Assembly: GCF_902459655.1 (NCBI RefSeq)
Contig: NZ_CABPSB010000001.1
Location: 1-64,000, forward strand
Origin: Pandoraea anhela
GTDB taxonomy: Bacteria > Pseudomonadota > Gammaproteobacteria > Burkholderiales > Burkholderiaceae
Direction: 5' to 3'
DNA length: 64,000 bases
Below, piece by piece: positions 33,106-41,937 of this stretch; within the stretch, counting starts at the first letter, position 1; every line of letters starts with the position of its first letter. A program made the translations under genes and the position numbers. The notes below the pieces were generated by a model that saw only the letters and a list, made by a program, of their open reading frames with translations, had not been told where the DNA came from and searched no databases.

Positions 33106-36100
33106 CTACGGTGGCGGAAATTGCGCCGCAGTCCGCTGGCCTTCGACGCTGACATTGCGTTGCCAGCGCAGCAGGCTGCGCCATCCGACCGAAGTGGCAT
33201 CTCGGGTGCGTTCGCGCACGATCAGCATGAGCGGTCGCCACGTCGCGCGCATCAACAGAATTTCATCGATCGCATTCTGTGCTTTGCGCACACCCTCGTG
33301 ATCGCCGCGCTGCGCAGCCAGCTTTTCCATCGCGCGATAGCCGTCGATCCATGCCGACGCCTCACCGCGCATCGAGTAATTGACGTTGTAGTGGCAATAT
33401 TTGCTCGTTTTGCCCAGTTGCCGGATGTCCTGCTCGAACTTCTCGAGTAGCTCCGCAGCCCGCATCCGATTGTCCGGCGAGTCCTTCTGCCCGGTCGCGG
33501 GATCGACATCGAGGGTTTCGATGCAACGCATGAGCCAGTGTTCTCGATTGGCCGTGATTTCCTTGAGCATGTCGGTCGGCGTCGAATAGTGACGGTCGAG
33601 GTCGCCATCCTGCTTGTCGCCGATCAGAAATGGCGAGATCTCGTGCTGCTCCTTGAACCACGCCAGATCGCGCGATATGCCGAGTTGCATCGGCACCGAT
33701 TGACGTTGCACCACCCCATGTTTGCCCGTCACCGACGGTGTGGCCAGCGGTGAGAAGTTCGCGTTCAGGGCGACCCCCACGCGCTGCTGCGCGTTATCCC
33801 CTTTGGCGTTGTTGACGCGCACTTGCCCGCCGGTCTCGAAGCGCTTGTCGCGTGTGCGGTCCATCTCGGCGTAGGCCTGCGCTTCGACCCCCAGCGTCTG
33901 CGAGGTACCTCCCCGGTCGGCGAACCTTGCGGAGACGCGCCCCGACAACCGCGTCGTGATGGTCTTGGTGTCGGTGGCACCTTCGAGTTGCGTGACGGTC
34001 ACCGCCGGGTTGCGCGCAAAAATGGCTTCGAGCGGGTCCCGATAGGCCCGCCCTTTTTGCGGTTCGAGCGTATCCCATCGCACCATACTGTCGAGCGCGT
34101 TAAGCATGTTGGCCCGCATCTCGACATCCTTGTGGCGACTTCTGAAAAAGCGCAGCAACGTGGAATTCGTCGCTGTCTGCTGGCTGGCGGCGCGCACGCT
34201 GAGTGCCGCCTGCGCCGCGACCCCGTGGACCGGCTTCGGCCCGACTGCAACCCCTATCGTCGCCTCTTTCGCTTTGGTATGGGCTGCGCCAAACTGCAAC
34301 TCCATGCCGAGAATCGGCATGAACAGCTGCACGAACGCCTCGTCGGTCAGCGATTTTTCCGCGGTGAAGATCGGCGACACCACGGGAGACAGCGAGCTGT
34401 AAGGCAACGTGGGCAAGTTCACGCCCAACGAACCGCCGCCGCCCAAACGAAGGCGATCGCGCAAGCGGCTATTCAGAATGAAGGGCTGGAAGAACGTGAC
34501 GATGTCCTCCTTGCTGCCGAAATGCTCCGCTTTCAACACCCGGATCGCGGCGTCGAGGCCATCGTCGTGAGGGGTGTCATCAGCGCTTCCGGCACCCCCT
34601 GCGTTCCGCGAGTCGGGCGGCAGCAATGCCTCAAGATGCGCGTCGATCCGGTTGATCGCTTCGTATGCGCTCAAACCGCTGCCGCATACGTCTTCGAAGA
34701 ACTCGGGGAGTTTGACCGGCGCCGCCTTGCGCAACAGGTTCGGCGGGCGTGAGGCGCTTGTCGTGCGGGTCCCGGACTGGCGGGCCTCGGCGGCGCGCTG
34801 CCGCACACCTGCTTCGCCGATGCGTCGGCGAATAGCGTGAAGATCCTTGGGGTCGAGCTTGATCTGCGAGAGATGCTCGCCGCGATGTTGCAATTGTTTC
34901 AAATGCGCCACGCTCGCCTGTGCGGCGGCCGTCGCTGCCTGCATTTCCGGCGTGGCGCCGGGCGCACTGCATGCGGCAATCGTGCGTTCCAACGCCGCCA
35001 TCCGGCGCTGAACATGAACGTCGACCTTGATTCGGGGAGACTGCATGCCCATGCTTTCGCTCACCCCGTAAGCGCGTGCAAGCGTGCGCTTTTGAAACGG
35101 CGTTTTGTTCACATGCGGCATCAGTTGGCGCCACGTCATCGACGTCGACGATTTGGGATTGTCCGGGGTTTTCGGCGACGCTGACGCTGCCGCCCGGATC
35201 ACCCACTCCGTCATGGCTTTCATGAGGCGCTCGTTATGCCGCGCATACGCCGACCCCGGGGCATTACTCAGATAGCCGTTGCGCACCGCGTTGTAGGCCG
35301 CGTGATCGACGTCGTCGAACGCAATCGTGGCGGACGTCAGACCGGCCTGCGCAACCTGCTTGGCTTGCTGGAGCCAGGCCGCGACGCCAGGATCTTTCGA
35401 CACTTCCGTATGCTGGGCATCGTCGGCGTTCCAGAATACCCGCAGCGCCTCCGAACGTTTGGCGTCGGGGGCCGTCGCACCATCGCTCGACAGGACATGC
35501 AGCATGTCCGTGCCGCGAGGCAGCGTGGCCATGAGGCGGCAAAGCGCGACGACTCGCGTATTGTCATCGCTCGTGCCGGAAGGCCCGGCGTCGCGCGCCG
35601 AGGGCATTTCGGCCGCAAGCGTCGTCCAATGCGTTACCGGATGCTGCGCGAGCGCCGCCAGCATGCGCGCAGCCTCGCTTGCATCGGCGCCGACATCGGC
35701 CAGTGCCTGCGTGACGATTTCCAGCATGTGCTGCGGCAACACGGGAATCGGCGGTGTAGGTCCGGTCAGACGAGACGCCACTTGCCTGAGCGCGGCGCGC
35801 AATTCAGACGGCGCCTGAGGCCCGAACACGTGCGCCGCCTCGATCCATTGCTCGACGGTGGCCTGTCGCGCGGCGTCGATCGCGTCGTGCTCGCCCTGCT
35901 TGCCGGCCGGTTCACCCTGCTCGCCAAGGTCTTTTAGATCTTTTCGCTCGGCCAGCAGCAGCGACGCGCTGTGCAGCGACGGCAGGGCATCGTCCGCGGC
36001 TTGCCACTGACGCGCGGCCTGCTCGCACTCGCTCGCCAACGCCACAATGCTGTCGTTCAGTTCGGCGAAGCGCTGCAAGCGCGTCTGGCATCGATCCAGT

Positions 36101-37356
36101 GCCTCCGTTGCCTGCGTCAGTACCGCGTTCGTCGCCCCGATTCGACGCTCGAAAACCGCTGCCTTGGCGAGGATCTCCGGCGTAAGTTCGGGGCTGCTGG
36201 CGAGGATCGCCGCATGCGAGGCCTTGAGTCGTGTGAGCCGTGCCTGCGCCTGATCGGCAATTTCTTGCGTTGCAGACATATCGTTGTCGAACGACTGTAA
36301 TACCTCGGCTTCCTTTTGCTGGACCTCCAGCGCCAGCCGGGTCGCCTCACGCCGGTTGCCTGCATCTGCGCGCAAGGCGTAAATCTTGTCCTTCAGGTCG
36401 TTCAGTCGATCGATCGAGAACGACAGATGCTTGTCGGCCTGATCGGACAGATGGCTCAGGCTCATCAGTTCCAGCAGGTCCGTGCCATGTGTGGCCTCGC
36501 GCAGGGCGTCGCTCGCGCACGTCAGGTTTGCCTCGGCAATGCGCAGGCGAGTCGTCGCATCGCTCAACGGCTGGTCATGGGCGGTGCCGTCAACCTTAGC
36601 CGCAGTGGCGGATGTATATTGCGCACGGGCGGTCGTCAGCTCCGCGACGGCGTCGTCCAGCGCCTGCCGGCATGCCTCGACGTTTGCCAGCAGCGCGCGC
36701 GCCTGCGCCTGATTCTCCGCGCGATCCCGGGAAATGACGGGAGGTTTGCGTGGCGCGGGCGCGGTGAGTTTTGCGCCCCGACCGTTGGTGAAGCTCGCCA
36801 TGTCCTGAATCGACGTAGGTTTCATCCAGGGAATGACGGTTGTCGCCCACCGCCGCGCCGTGGACGTCGCAGGCCGGTCGTAGACCATGACGTGCGGCGT
36901 ATTCAGGCTCACCGCCATGGTGTCAGCCAGGTGCAGCAACTCGCGTGCCTCGTCGAGAACGGGGTCGGCAGTCTTACTGCCCCCGCCCGACGCAGGTTTG
37001 ATCGTCTCGCCCAGCGGGCCCGGTGGCCCGGCGACCCCCGCGTGATGCTGTCCGGGGACGCCGGCGCGCAAGGGGCCGTTGATGGTGCGGCTGGTCCCGG
37101 GCACGCCGAGTGTGATGGCCACTTGCCGCTGGCTGATTGCCGCTTTCAGGCGCGCGCTCAGGGGCGGCTTCCCGGTCGGTTCCGCCGACGCCGTGGCGCG
37201 CGCAGACAGCCCGTTGAACTCGGATGCCGGTGGGTCGCCCGGCATGACGGATCCCGACGATGCCGACGATGCTGACCTGTCCGGCGTCGCTTTGTCTTGT
37301 GCGGAGGCCGTCGGGAGTGCGCTCGACAACGTTTGATTGATGGATTTCAAAGCCAC
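33106..37356 (-). CDS. Very large (1416 aa) effector-like protein
   Basis: No signal peptide. Residues 1-130 are Ser/Ala/Pro/Gly-rich and low in structure. About 200-480 are Ala/Glu/Gln-rich helices with coiled-coil character (ARLTRLKASHAAILASS, AELNDSIVALASECEQAARQ). The C-terminal third is mixed, with Gly/Thr/Val-rich beta segments such as ATIGVAVGPKPVHGVAAQ and a RATWRPLMLIVRER tail. The size and style resemble large type III effectors of Ralstonia and Burkholderia, and the tail recalls the AWR family, but that match is only suggestive. It reads to full length with no frameshift seen. The start at ATG 37356 is plausible. Confidence 0.6.
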   Translation of the reverse strand: MALKSINQTLSSALPTASAQDKATPDRSASSASSGSVMPGDPPASEFNGLSARATASAEPTGKPPLSARLKAAISQRQVAITLGVPGTSRTINGPLRAGVPGQHHAGVAGPPGPLGETIKPASGGGSKTADPVLDEARELLHLADTMAVSLNTPHVMVYDRPATSTARRWATTVIPWMKPTSIQDMASFTNGRGAKLTAPAPRKPPVISRDRAENQAQARALLANVEACRQALDDAVAELTTARAQYTSATAAKVDGTAHDQPLSDATTRLRIAEANLTCASDALREATHGTDLLELMSLSHLSDQADKHLSFSIDRLNDLKDKIYALRADAGNRREATRLALEVQQKEAEVLQSFDNDMSATQEIADQAQARLTRLKASHAAILASSPELTPEILAKAAVFERRIGATNAVLTQATEALDRCQTRLQRFAELNDSIVALASECEQAARQWQAADDALPSLHSASLLLAERKDLKDLGEQGEPAGKQGEHDAIDAARQATVEQWIEAAHVFGPQAPSELRAALRQVASRLTGPTPPIPVLPQHMLEIVTQALADVGADASEAARMLAALAQHPVTHWTTLAAEMPSARDAGPSGTSDDNTRVVALCRLMATLPRGTDMLHVLSSDGATAPDAKRSEALRVFWNADDAQHTEVSKDPGVAAWLQQAKQVAQAGLTSATIAFDDVDHAAYNAVRNGYLSNAPGSAYARHNERLMKAMTEWVIRAAASASPKTPDNPKSSTSMTWRQLMPHVNKTPFQKRTLARAYGVSESMGMQSPRIKVDVHVQRRMAALERTIAACSAPGATPEMQAATAAAQASVAHLKQLQHRGEHLSQIKLDPKDLHAIRRRIGEAGVRQRAAEARQSGTRTTSASRPPNLLRKAAPVKLPEFFEDVCGSGLSAYEAINRIDAHLEALLPPDSRNAGGAGSADDTPHDDGLDAAIRVLKAEHFGSKEDIVTFFQPFILNSRLRDRLRLGGGGSLGVNLPTLPYSSLSPVVSPIFTAEKSLTDEAFVQLFMPILGMELQFGAAHTKAKEATIGVAVGPKPVHGVAAQAALSVRAASQQTATNSTLLRFFRSRHKDVEMRANMLNALDSMVRWDTLEPQKGRAYRDPLEAIFARNPAVTVTQLEGATDTKTITTRLSGRVSARFADRGGTSQTLGVEAQAYAEMDRTRDKRFETGGQVRVNNAKGDNAQQRVGVALNANFSPLATPSVTGKHGVVQRQSVPMQLGISRDLAWFKEQHEISPFLIGDKQDGDLDRHYSTPTDMLKEITANREHWLMRCIETLDVDPATGQKDSPDNRMRAAELLEKFEQDIRQLGKTSKYCHYNVNYSMRGEASAWIDGYRAMEKLAAQRGDHEGVRKAQNAIDEILLMRATWRPLMLIVRERTRDATSVGWRSLLRWQRNVSVEGQRTAAQFPPP

Positions 37357-37541
37357 GGCGTATCCCGTCTTCTGGTCTGATTGTGGGGCTGCGTATTCTG
37401 AGTCTTCTGCGTCTTCTGTGTATCGGCCAACCTATCCGCCAACGTCTTTGCCAGCGTATTTGTGCACGTGCTCCGCGATGTGATCGGCGATGTGTTCGTC
37501 TATGTGTTTGCCGATGCGGTGGTCTTCAGGGCGAACTGATC

Positions 37542-37566
37542 GGGGACGCCGGACCATGGCGTCCCC
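37542..37566 (-). terminator. Hairpin downstream of the second porin gene
   Basis: The stem GGGGACGCC (37542-37550) pairs with GGCGTCCCC (37558-37566) around a seven-base loop, twelve bases past the porin stop. The preceding gap 37367-37541 has a skewed TGT/CTT-rich sequence and no gene. Confidence 0.6.
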
Positions 37567-37578
37567 TCCCCGTCTGCG

Positions 37579-38742
37579 TCAGAACTTGTGCCGCATGCCA
37601 ACGGCCGTCAGCAACTGTCGCGGCGCCCCTGCGCTCACACCGAAGGACCCGATCGACGCCTGTGCGCTCGTGAGCGCACCGTTGGTACTGAGGGTGTTGC
37701 CACTGGCGATCTGGTAGCCGGCCAGCGCGTACACGTCGGTGCGCTTGGAGAGCGCGTAGTCGGCGCCGAGGTTGATCTGGTTGTAGTGAGCGGATGCGGG
37801 TCCGCTCTGGGAGGTGTAGCTGTAGCCGATGCCGGTGCGCAGCGTCGGTGACAGTTGATAGTTCACGAAGGCGGAACCGACATTGAATCGGGCCGTGCTG
37901 CGAAAGGCCGAAAACGCATCGGCGCCGTACTGAGCGTTCGAGTATGCGAGGCCGAAGGTTGCGGCGCCGAACGTGTACTGCGCGGCGGCCCGGGCAATCT
38001 GAATGGACTTGGCGCTGCCGAAGCCCTGATTGATGGCCGTGTTGAAAATCGTGTCGGAACTGCCTGTCCAGGTGCGCACGCCTGCCGAATTCGTCGTGTT
38101 GCCGCCGTTGGCATAGAAGTAACCGGCGCCCACGGCGAACGGTCCGTTGGCGTATGCCCCGCCGAAGCTGATCGTGCGGCCATTGCCGCCCGCCCCCGCA
38201 ACCCCGCCGATGCCGTAAAGCGCCTCGAACTGGAAGCCCGACAGCAGCGGACTCACGTACTTGATCGAGTTGCTCACGCGCAGGCTGTTGTCGTAGTTAT
38301 CGAGATCGCCCGGCGTGGCGAAGGAACCGCCGAAATAGGCATCTTCCGTCAGCCCCTGCACCAGATCCACCACCGGATCGTATTGACGTCCGATCGTGAG
38401 CGTCCCCCAGCGTTGATCCGCCAGTCCGACGACCGCCTTGCGGCCGAACTCACGGCTGCCTTGTCCCAAGGTGCCGGTACCGAGATTGAAGCCGTTCTCC
38501 AACTGGAAAACGGCGGAGAGCCCGCCGCCGAGCGCGTCGGTGCCCCGGATCCCCCAACGGCTACCCGAGAGGTTGCCGCTATTGAACTTCGTCAGTGTGG
38601 TCGGGGTCGCCCCGCCGCTGTTTCTGAAATATGCGACACCTGCGTCGAGCACGCCATACAGCGACACGCTGCTTTGCGCGTGCACGGTCATGCTCGCCAG
38701 CAGACCCACCGGAACCAGCACTAGACGGGAAAAACTTTGCAT
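37579..38742 (-). CDS. Gram-negative trimeric porin (Burkholderia type)
   Basis: A 387-residue outer-membrane porin. The signal peptide MQSFSRLVLVPVGLLASMTVHA is followed by QSSVSLYGVLDAGVAYF. The blocks SRWGIRGTDALGGGLSAVFQLENG and GRKAVVGLADQRWGTLTIGRQYD, and the final TAVGMRHKF with terminal Phe, are typical. The ATG at 38742 has GAGGATTTCCAG upstream and is preferred to the frame start at 38793. It is similar in architecture to the porin at 15573-16778. It sits between effector-like genes, but as a separate unit. The upstream gap 38743-38995 is AT-rich around 38885-38930 and carries its promoter. Confidence 0.94.
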   Translation of the reverse strand: MQSFSRLVLVPVGLLASMTVHAQSSVSLYGVLDAGVAYFRNSGGATPTTLTKFNSGNLSGSRWGIRGTDALGGGLSAVFQLENGFNLGTGTLGQGSREFGRKAVVGLADQRWGTLTIGRQYDPVVDLVQGLTEDAYFGGSFATPGDLDNYDNSLRVSNSIKYVSPLLSGFQFEALYGIGGVAGAGGNGRTISFGGAYANGPFAVGAGYFYANGGNTTNSAGVRTWTGSSDTIFNTAINQGFGSAKSIQIARAAAQYTFGAATFGLAYSNAQYGADAFSAFRSTARFNVGSAFVNYQLSPTLRTGIGYSYTSQSGPASAHYNQINLGADYALSKRTDVYALAGYQIASGNTLSTNGALTSAQASIGSFGVSAGAPRQLLTAVGMRHKF

Positions 38743-38995
38743 CTGGAAATCCTCAAGTGAAAACCCATTGAAGTTGCCGGACACAGAAATCAAGTTATCC
38801 GAACAACGTAAGGCGATTTCATCATTCGCCGGAACGGGATAACCGGGGGACCCGAAGTTTTGGTTCGTTACGCGATGTCTGCCAATTAATTTTTCTGAAT
38901 AAGCAAATGTATTTTTTTCTTCTGAAATAATGACCGGGCGGCGGTGTGTACGTGAAGACGATAGACCGCTTCACCCCTTGACTGCGGGGTCGCGC

Positions 38996-40222
38996 TCACG
39001 CCATGCGCCCGGCTGCGGGGGTAGCAGCGGCGTGCCGGGGCGCATTCGTCAGCGGCGCGTCGCTCGATAACGTTGCAAGTAATCTTGCAACTTCGATTCG
39101 CTCCAGGCTTTCTCCATCGCTCACCATAGCGTCGCATGCATTGATCGTGTGGCTGAGTTCGGCGTGAATTCTGCGGCTTTCCCCCATATAGGTATTGAGC
39201 AACGCGGTTGTTTCCGGCGAATTGTATTTCGTGAACTGCGGAAGTCGGGGAAACCGGGCAATCCCCTTATCGGCCTCGGCCTCGTAGGCTTCGTTGAGTT
39301 TGTTGTCGACGTGGGTGTTGAACGAATTGATCTCCGACTGATGGCGGTGGCGTGAGCGGGATGCCGCGGCCCCGTTGCTCCGTCCAAAGCCGAGCAGCGT
39401 CGCCGCAACTTCCATGTTTGCGTCCAGGCGCGGATAGCTCATATTGGGCAGGTGGGCGAGCACCGCACGATAGACCTCCTCGACGCTGGCGTCGGGACGA
39501 AGCCGCAGGAATTGCGTGAACAATGGCTTTTCGCGCGCGATCGTCGCGCGCATCTGTTCCTGATTGATCAGCCAGCCGCTCGGCCCCTCGAAGGTGATGC
39601 CCTTGTCCTGTCTGGCGGCCTGCGCGACAGGGATCAGGACGAATCTGCTGCTCAGGCCATAGTCCTGCTGCACCTTGGCGACATGAGGAAAAATACCGCC
39701 CTCGACTCCCTGCTCCAGATATTGCGCCGGCTTGGATCCCCACACGACATGGGAGAGTCCCTTCGACATCGCGTCGTTGAGTTCTTCGACCATCGAATGG
39801 GGATAGTCGTTGCGCGTGTTCAGCCGACCGAACCACACTGCCGTTTTCTGAAGCGTGGACAGCCCGTGCATCTCGGTGCCCAGCCGGCTGTCCAACCGCG
39901 CGACATCGGCATGGGTCAGCGGCATCTCGAGCAGTGGGTTCAGTGTCGCCGTGCGAAGCGCGGTGGCTTGTGGCGGCATTCCCTGCGGCAGTTGACCCGC
40001 ACTCGGGCCTTGCTGTGAAGCGCCCGCGCTGCGAAGCGCTGGCTGTCGGGGCGAGGCGAATGCCGACAAACCACTTAGCGAACCGGATTGAGCATGGACC
40101 GTGGGACTGCCCTGCTGCCTGGGCGCAGAATGGGTCGGTTGGGCCGGTTGGGCCGGTTGCAAAGAATTTTGCGCGGTGCCTGACGAGGCGGCCTGATCTG
40201 AGGGACTTGAACGAAGGCGCAT
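38996..40222 (-). CDS. Orphan effector-like protein of unknown function
   Basis: A 408-residue protein with no family I can name. Residues 1-85 are Ser/Gln/Pro/Ala-rich with imperfect QPA repeats and no Sec signal, as in type III effectors. The folded part (about 90-370) has SKGLSHVVWGSKPAQYLEQG and VAKVQQDYGLSSRFVLIPVA, and an Arg/His-rich SRSRHRHQSEINSF that might be a loop. No enzymatic motif stands out. The ATG at 40222 is the frame start. A 9-bp tandem repeat (AACTTCCTG twice, 40228-40245) lies just upstream. It is divergent from the lipase-like gene. Confidence 0.6.
   Translation of the reverse strand: MRLRSSPSDQAASSGTAQNSLQPAQPAQPTHSAPRQQGSPTVHAQSGSLSGLSAFASPRQPALRSAGASQQGPSAGQLPQGMPPQATALRTATLNPLLEMPLTHADVARLDSRLGTEMHGLSTLQKTAVWFGRLNTRNDYPHSMVEELNDAMSKGLSHVVWGSKPAQYLEQGVEGGIFPHVAKVQQDYGLSSRFVLIPVAQAARQDKGITFEGPSGWLINQEQMRATIAREKPLFTQFLRLRPDASVEEVYRAVLAHLPNMSYPRLDANMEVAATLLGFGRSNGAAASRSRHRHQSEINSFNTHVDNKLNEAYEAEADKGIARFPRLPQFTKYNSPETTALLNTYMGESRRIHAELSHTINACDAMVSDGESLERIEVARLLATLSSDAPLTNAPRHAAATPAAGRMA
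40128..40157. repeat. Tandem 9-bp repeats in the effector N-terminus
   Basis: Copies of GGTTGGGCC repeat in tandem and encode QPAQPAQPT-like residues in the disordered N-terminus of the 408-residue protein. The unit is a multiple of three, so copy-number change would keep the frame. Confidence 0.7.
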
Positions 40223-40638
40223 TGTCGAACTTCCTGAACTTCCTGAATGAGTAGCGATGGGTCATGTGCGCACCCGCGTGCAGCATGCGGCCAAATCCGG
40301 CCCGGCAAGCGACGTCGTCGCACTATGACTCACGACCACCGAGTCTAAGGCTTCGAAGCCGGCTCGCCGGACAACCCGGCGAATCGGACGTTCGCCAAGC
40401 GAAGCACGGCGCGCTATCGCATTTGGCGGGTGTCCACGGCGGCGGGCATTATCGTTAGCTGCGCAATTGCTTCGGGGTGTCGTCGTGTCTCGACCGGTCG
40501 AATGCTTAAGATCGACGCATCTGGTCTCTCGTTGGCGCGCGCATGCACGGCTTTGCCCGTACCGGCTATTGCCCGAGCGCCGATGCGTTGAAATGAATCG
40601 GTCGCTTCACCGGACTCCCGTCTCTCTCCGCCCGCCTC
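40223..40638. other. Divergent gap between two effector-like genes
   Basis: No gene is visible in these 416 bp. It holds the AACTTCCTG tandem pair next to the minus-strand start, a GGCTTCGAAGCC palindrome around 40348-40360, and the presumed promoters of both genes. I looked for a TTCG-N16-TTCG hrp_II-type box and did not find a clear one. Confidence 0.45.
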
Positions 40639-41871
40639 ATGAAACTGACGCCCAATCCCCTTTTTGCCATTCCGACGCGTACCCCGGGGCATCACGCCGA
40701 TGGCGTCGCGCCGGGCGCGGATCCTCGTGCGAAGTTGCCGGATGCCCCCGCTCCGGGATCGGCGTACGTCAATGATCTGCGAGCCATGGGGCGGGCGGGA
40801 GGACGGGGCGATACGGCGAGCGAAGCGCGCGCCGGCGCCGGTCAGCCTGCGCACAAGCGAATTCAGGCAAGGGCCAGCACAAAGGCGACGGGTTCGGCAA
40901 ATCCCTCGAACGTGACGACTCGCCCGAAGATCAACACGCTGCCGTCGGGTCCCAAAATCGATACGTCGCACGATGCGCACAAGACGATCGACTCGCTGGC
41001 CCCGCATGACATCGATCAGCTTAGCGCCGCGTTCGGACTCGTCAAACCCGGTGAAACGGGGAACCGGGCATCCAACACGATGGCGATCAGGCAGCGCATC
41101 GCCGTCATCGCCAACGATCTCGACAACCACCTGATCGATCACGACAACAACAGCTTCCTCGACCATCCCGCCATAACGAGCAAGCTGAGCGCGGCCGAGG
41201 CGCACGAACTCAAGCAGTTGTTGGACGTTGCGCATGTCTACGTCAAGTCGCGTTCGTTCAACGGTCCAAGCGGTCCTCATGCGATGCTGGAAATGCACTT
41301 TGACGGCACGCGGAATTTTCGCGATGTGCGGCAGGACGTCAGCACGGCGATGGGCCTTACCGGTCAGATCGATCACGCGTCGCGCCGCATCGGCGAACTG
41401 ATGTCCAGAATGCTGGCGCCGAACGGCAATGCGACCCTCATGTCCGTGTCGGGGCTGTCGATGGGCGGCGGCGCGGCGCAAGTCTTCATGGCGGCGATCG
41501 ACAGCCGGTTGGAACTTGCCACGCGGCCGGCCGTGTTGCTGCTCGACCCCGTTCTGCTCAATAACCGGCAGGCGCGTTTCGCGGTCGAGGGCGGCACGCG
41601 TCCGGTCGATTTCACCAGCCCGCGCGGGGTGGCCGTCACCCTGGACTACGCGAGAGATTCGCAGCGCGGCCTGATGTCGAAAATGAAAACGGTGGGCTTC
41701 CACTCGCCGGGGCTGGTCCGGCTTAAGCTGGGTCTGGACGATCAGGACGGCCTGCGCTACGGCGAACAAAAGCCGAAAGCCACCCCCATCGGCATGGGCT
41801 ACCACGGGCGCACGGGGTATTACACCGAAGCGCTCAAACGCTTCGCGGGAGATGGCGCCCAGCACCGCTGA
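40639..41871 (+). CDS. Lipase-like alpha/beta hydrolase with effector-like N-terminus
   Basis: A 410-residue protein. Residues 1-110 are Pro/Ala/Gly/Arg-rich and lack a Sec signal. The C-terminal domain carries a nucleophile elbow GLSMGG (Ser274, within LMSVSGLSMGGGAAQVF), a possible acid Asp303 in LLLDPVLLNN and a possible His389 in GMGYHGRTGY. A preceding MLEMHFDGTRNFRDV segment resembles the strand before class 3 lipase elbows. The order fits a serine lipase or phospholipase. Lipase effectors are known in several secretion systems, so host or bacterial targets are both possible. The ATG at 40639 has only a weak Shine-Dalgarno. Confidence 0.65.
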   Translation: MKLTPNPLFAIPTRTPGHHADGVAPGADPRAKLPDAPAPGSAYVNDLRAMGRAGGRGDTASEARAGAGQPAHKRIQARASTKATGSANPSNVTTRPKINTLPSGPKIDTSHDAHKTIDSLAPHDIDQLSAAFGLVKPGETGNRASNTMAIRQRIAVIANDLDNHLIDHDNNSFLDHPAITSKLSAAEAHELKQLLDVAHVYVKSRSFNGPSGPHAMLEMHFDGTRNFRDVRQDVSTAMGLTGQIDHASRRIGELMSRMLAPNGNATLMSVSGLSMGGGAAQVFMAAIDSRLELATRPAVLLLDPVLLNNRQARFAVEGGTRPVDFTSPRGVAVTLDYARDSQRGLMSKMKTVGFHSPGLVRLKLGLDDQDGLRYGEQKPKATPIGMGYHGRTGYYTEALKRFAGDGAQHR

Positions 41872-41937
41872 TTCGATAGCGTCGAAGGCTTACGCCGTGG
41901 TGAAAGTCGGGGAAAGGGGTGGAGAGTCGGGCATTCG

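Noticed and set aside
35236-35937. Plus-strand frames inside the 1416-residue gene
   Set aside because: Arg-rich, without motifs; the minus-strand frame is uninterrupted for 4.2 kb and better supported.
40348-40480. TTCG-N16-TTCG hrp_II-type promoter box upstream of effector-like genes
   Set aside because: TTCG occurs several times, but no pair with 16-base spacing was found; no claim of HrpB-type control is made.
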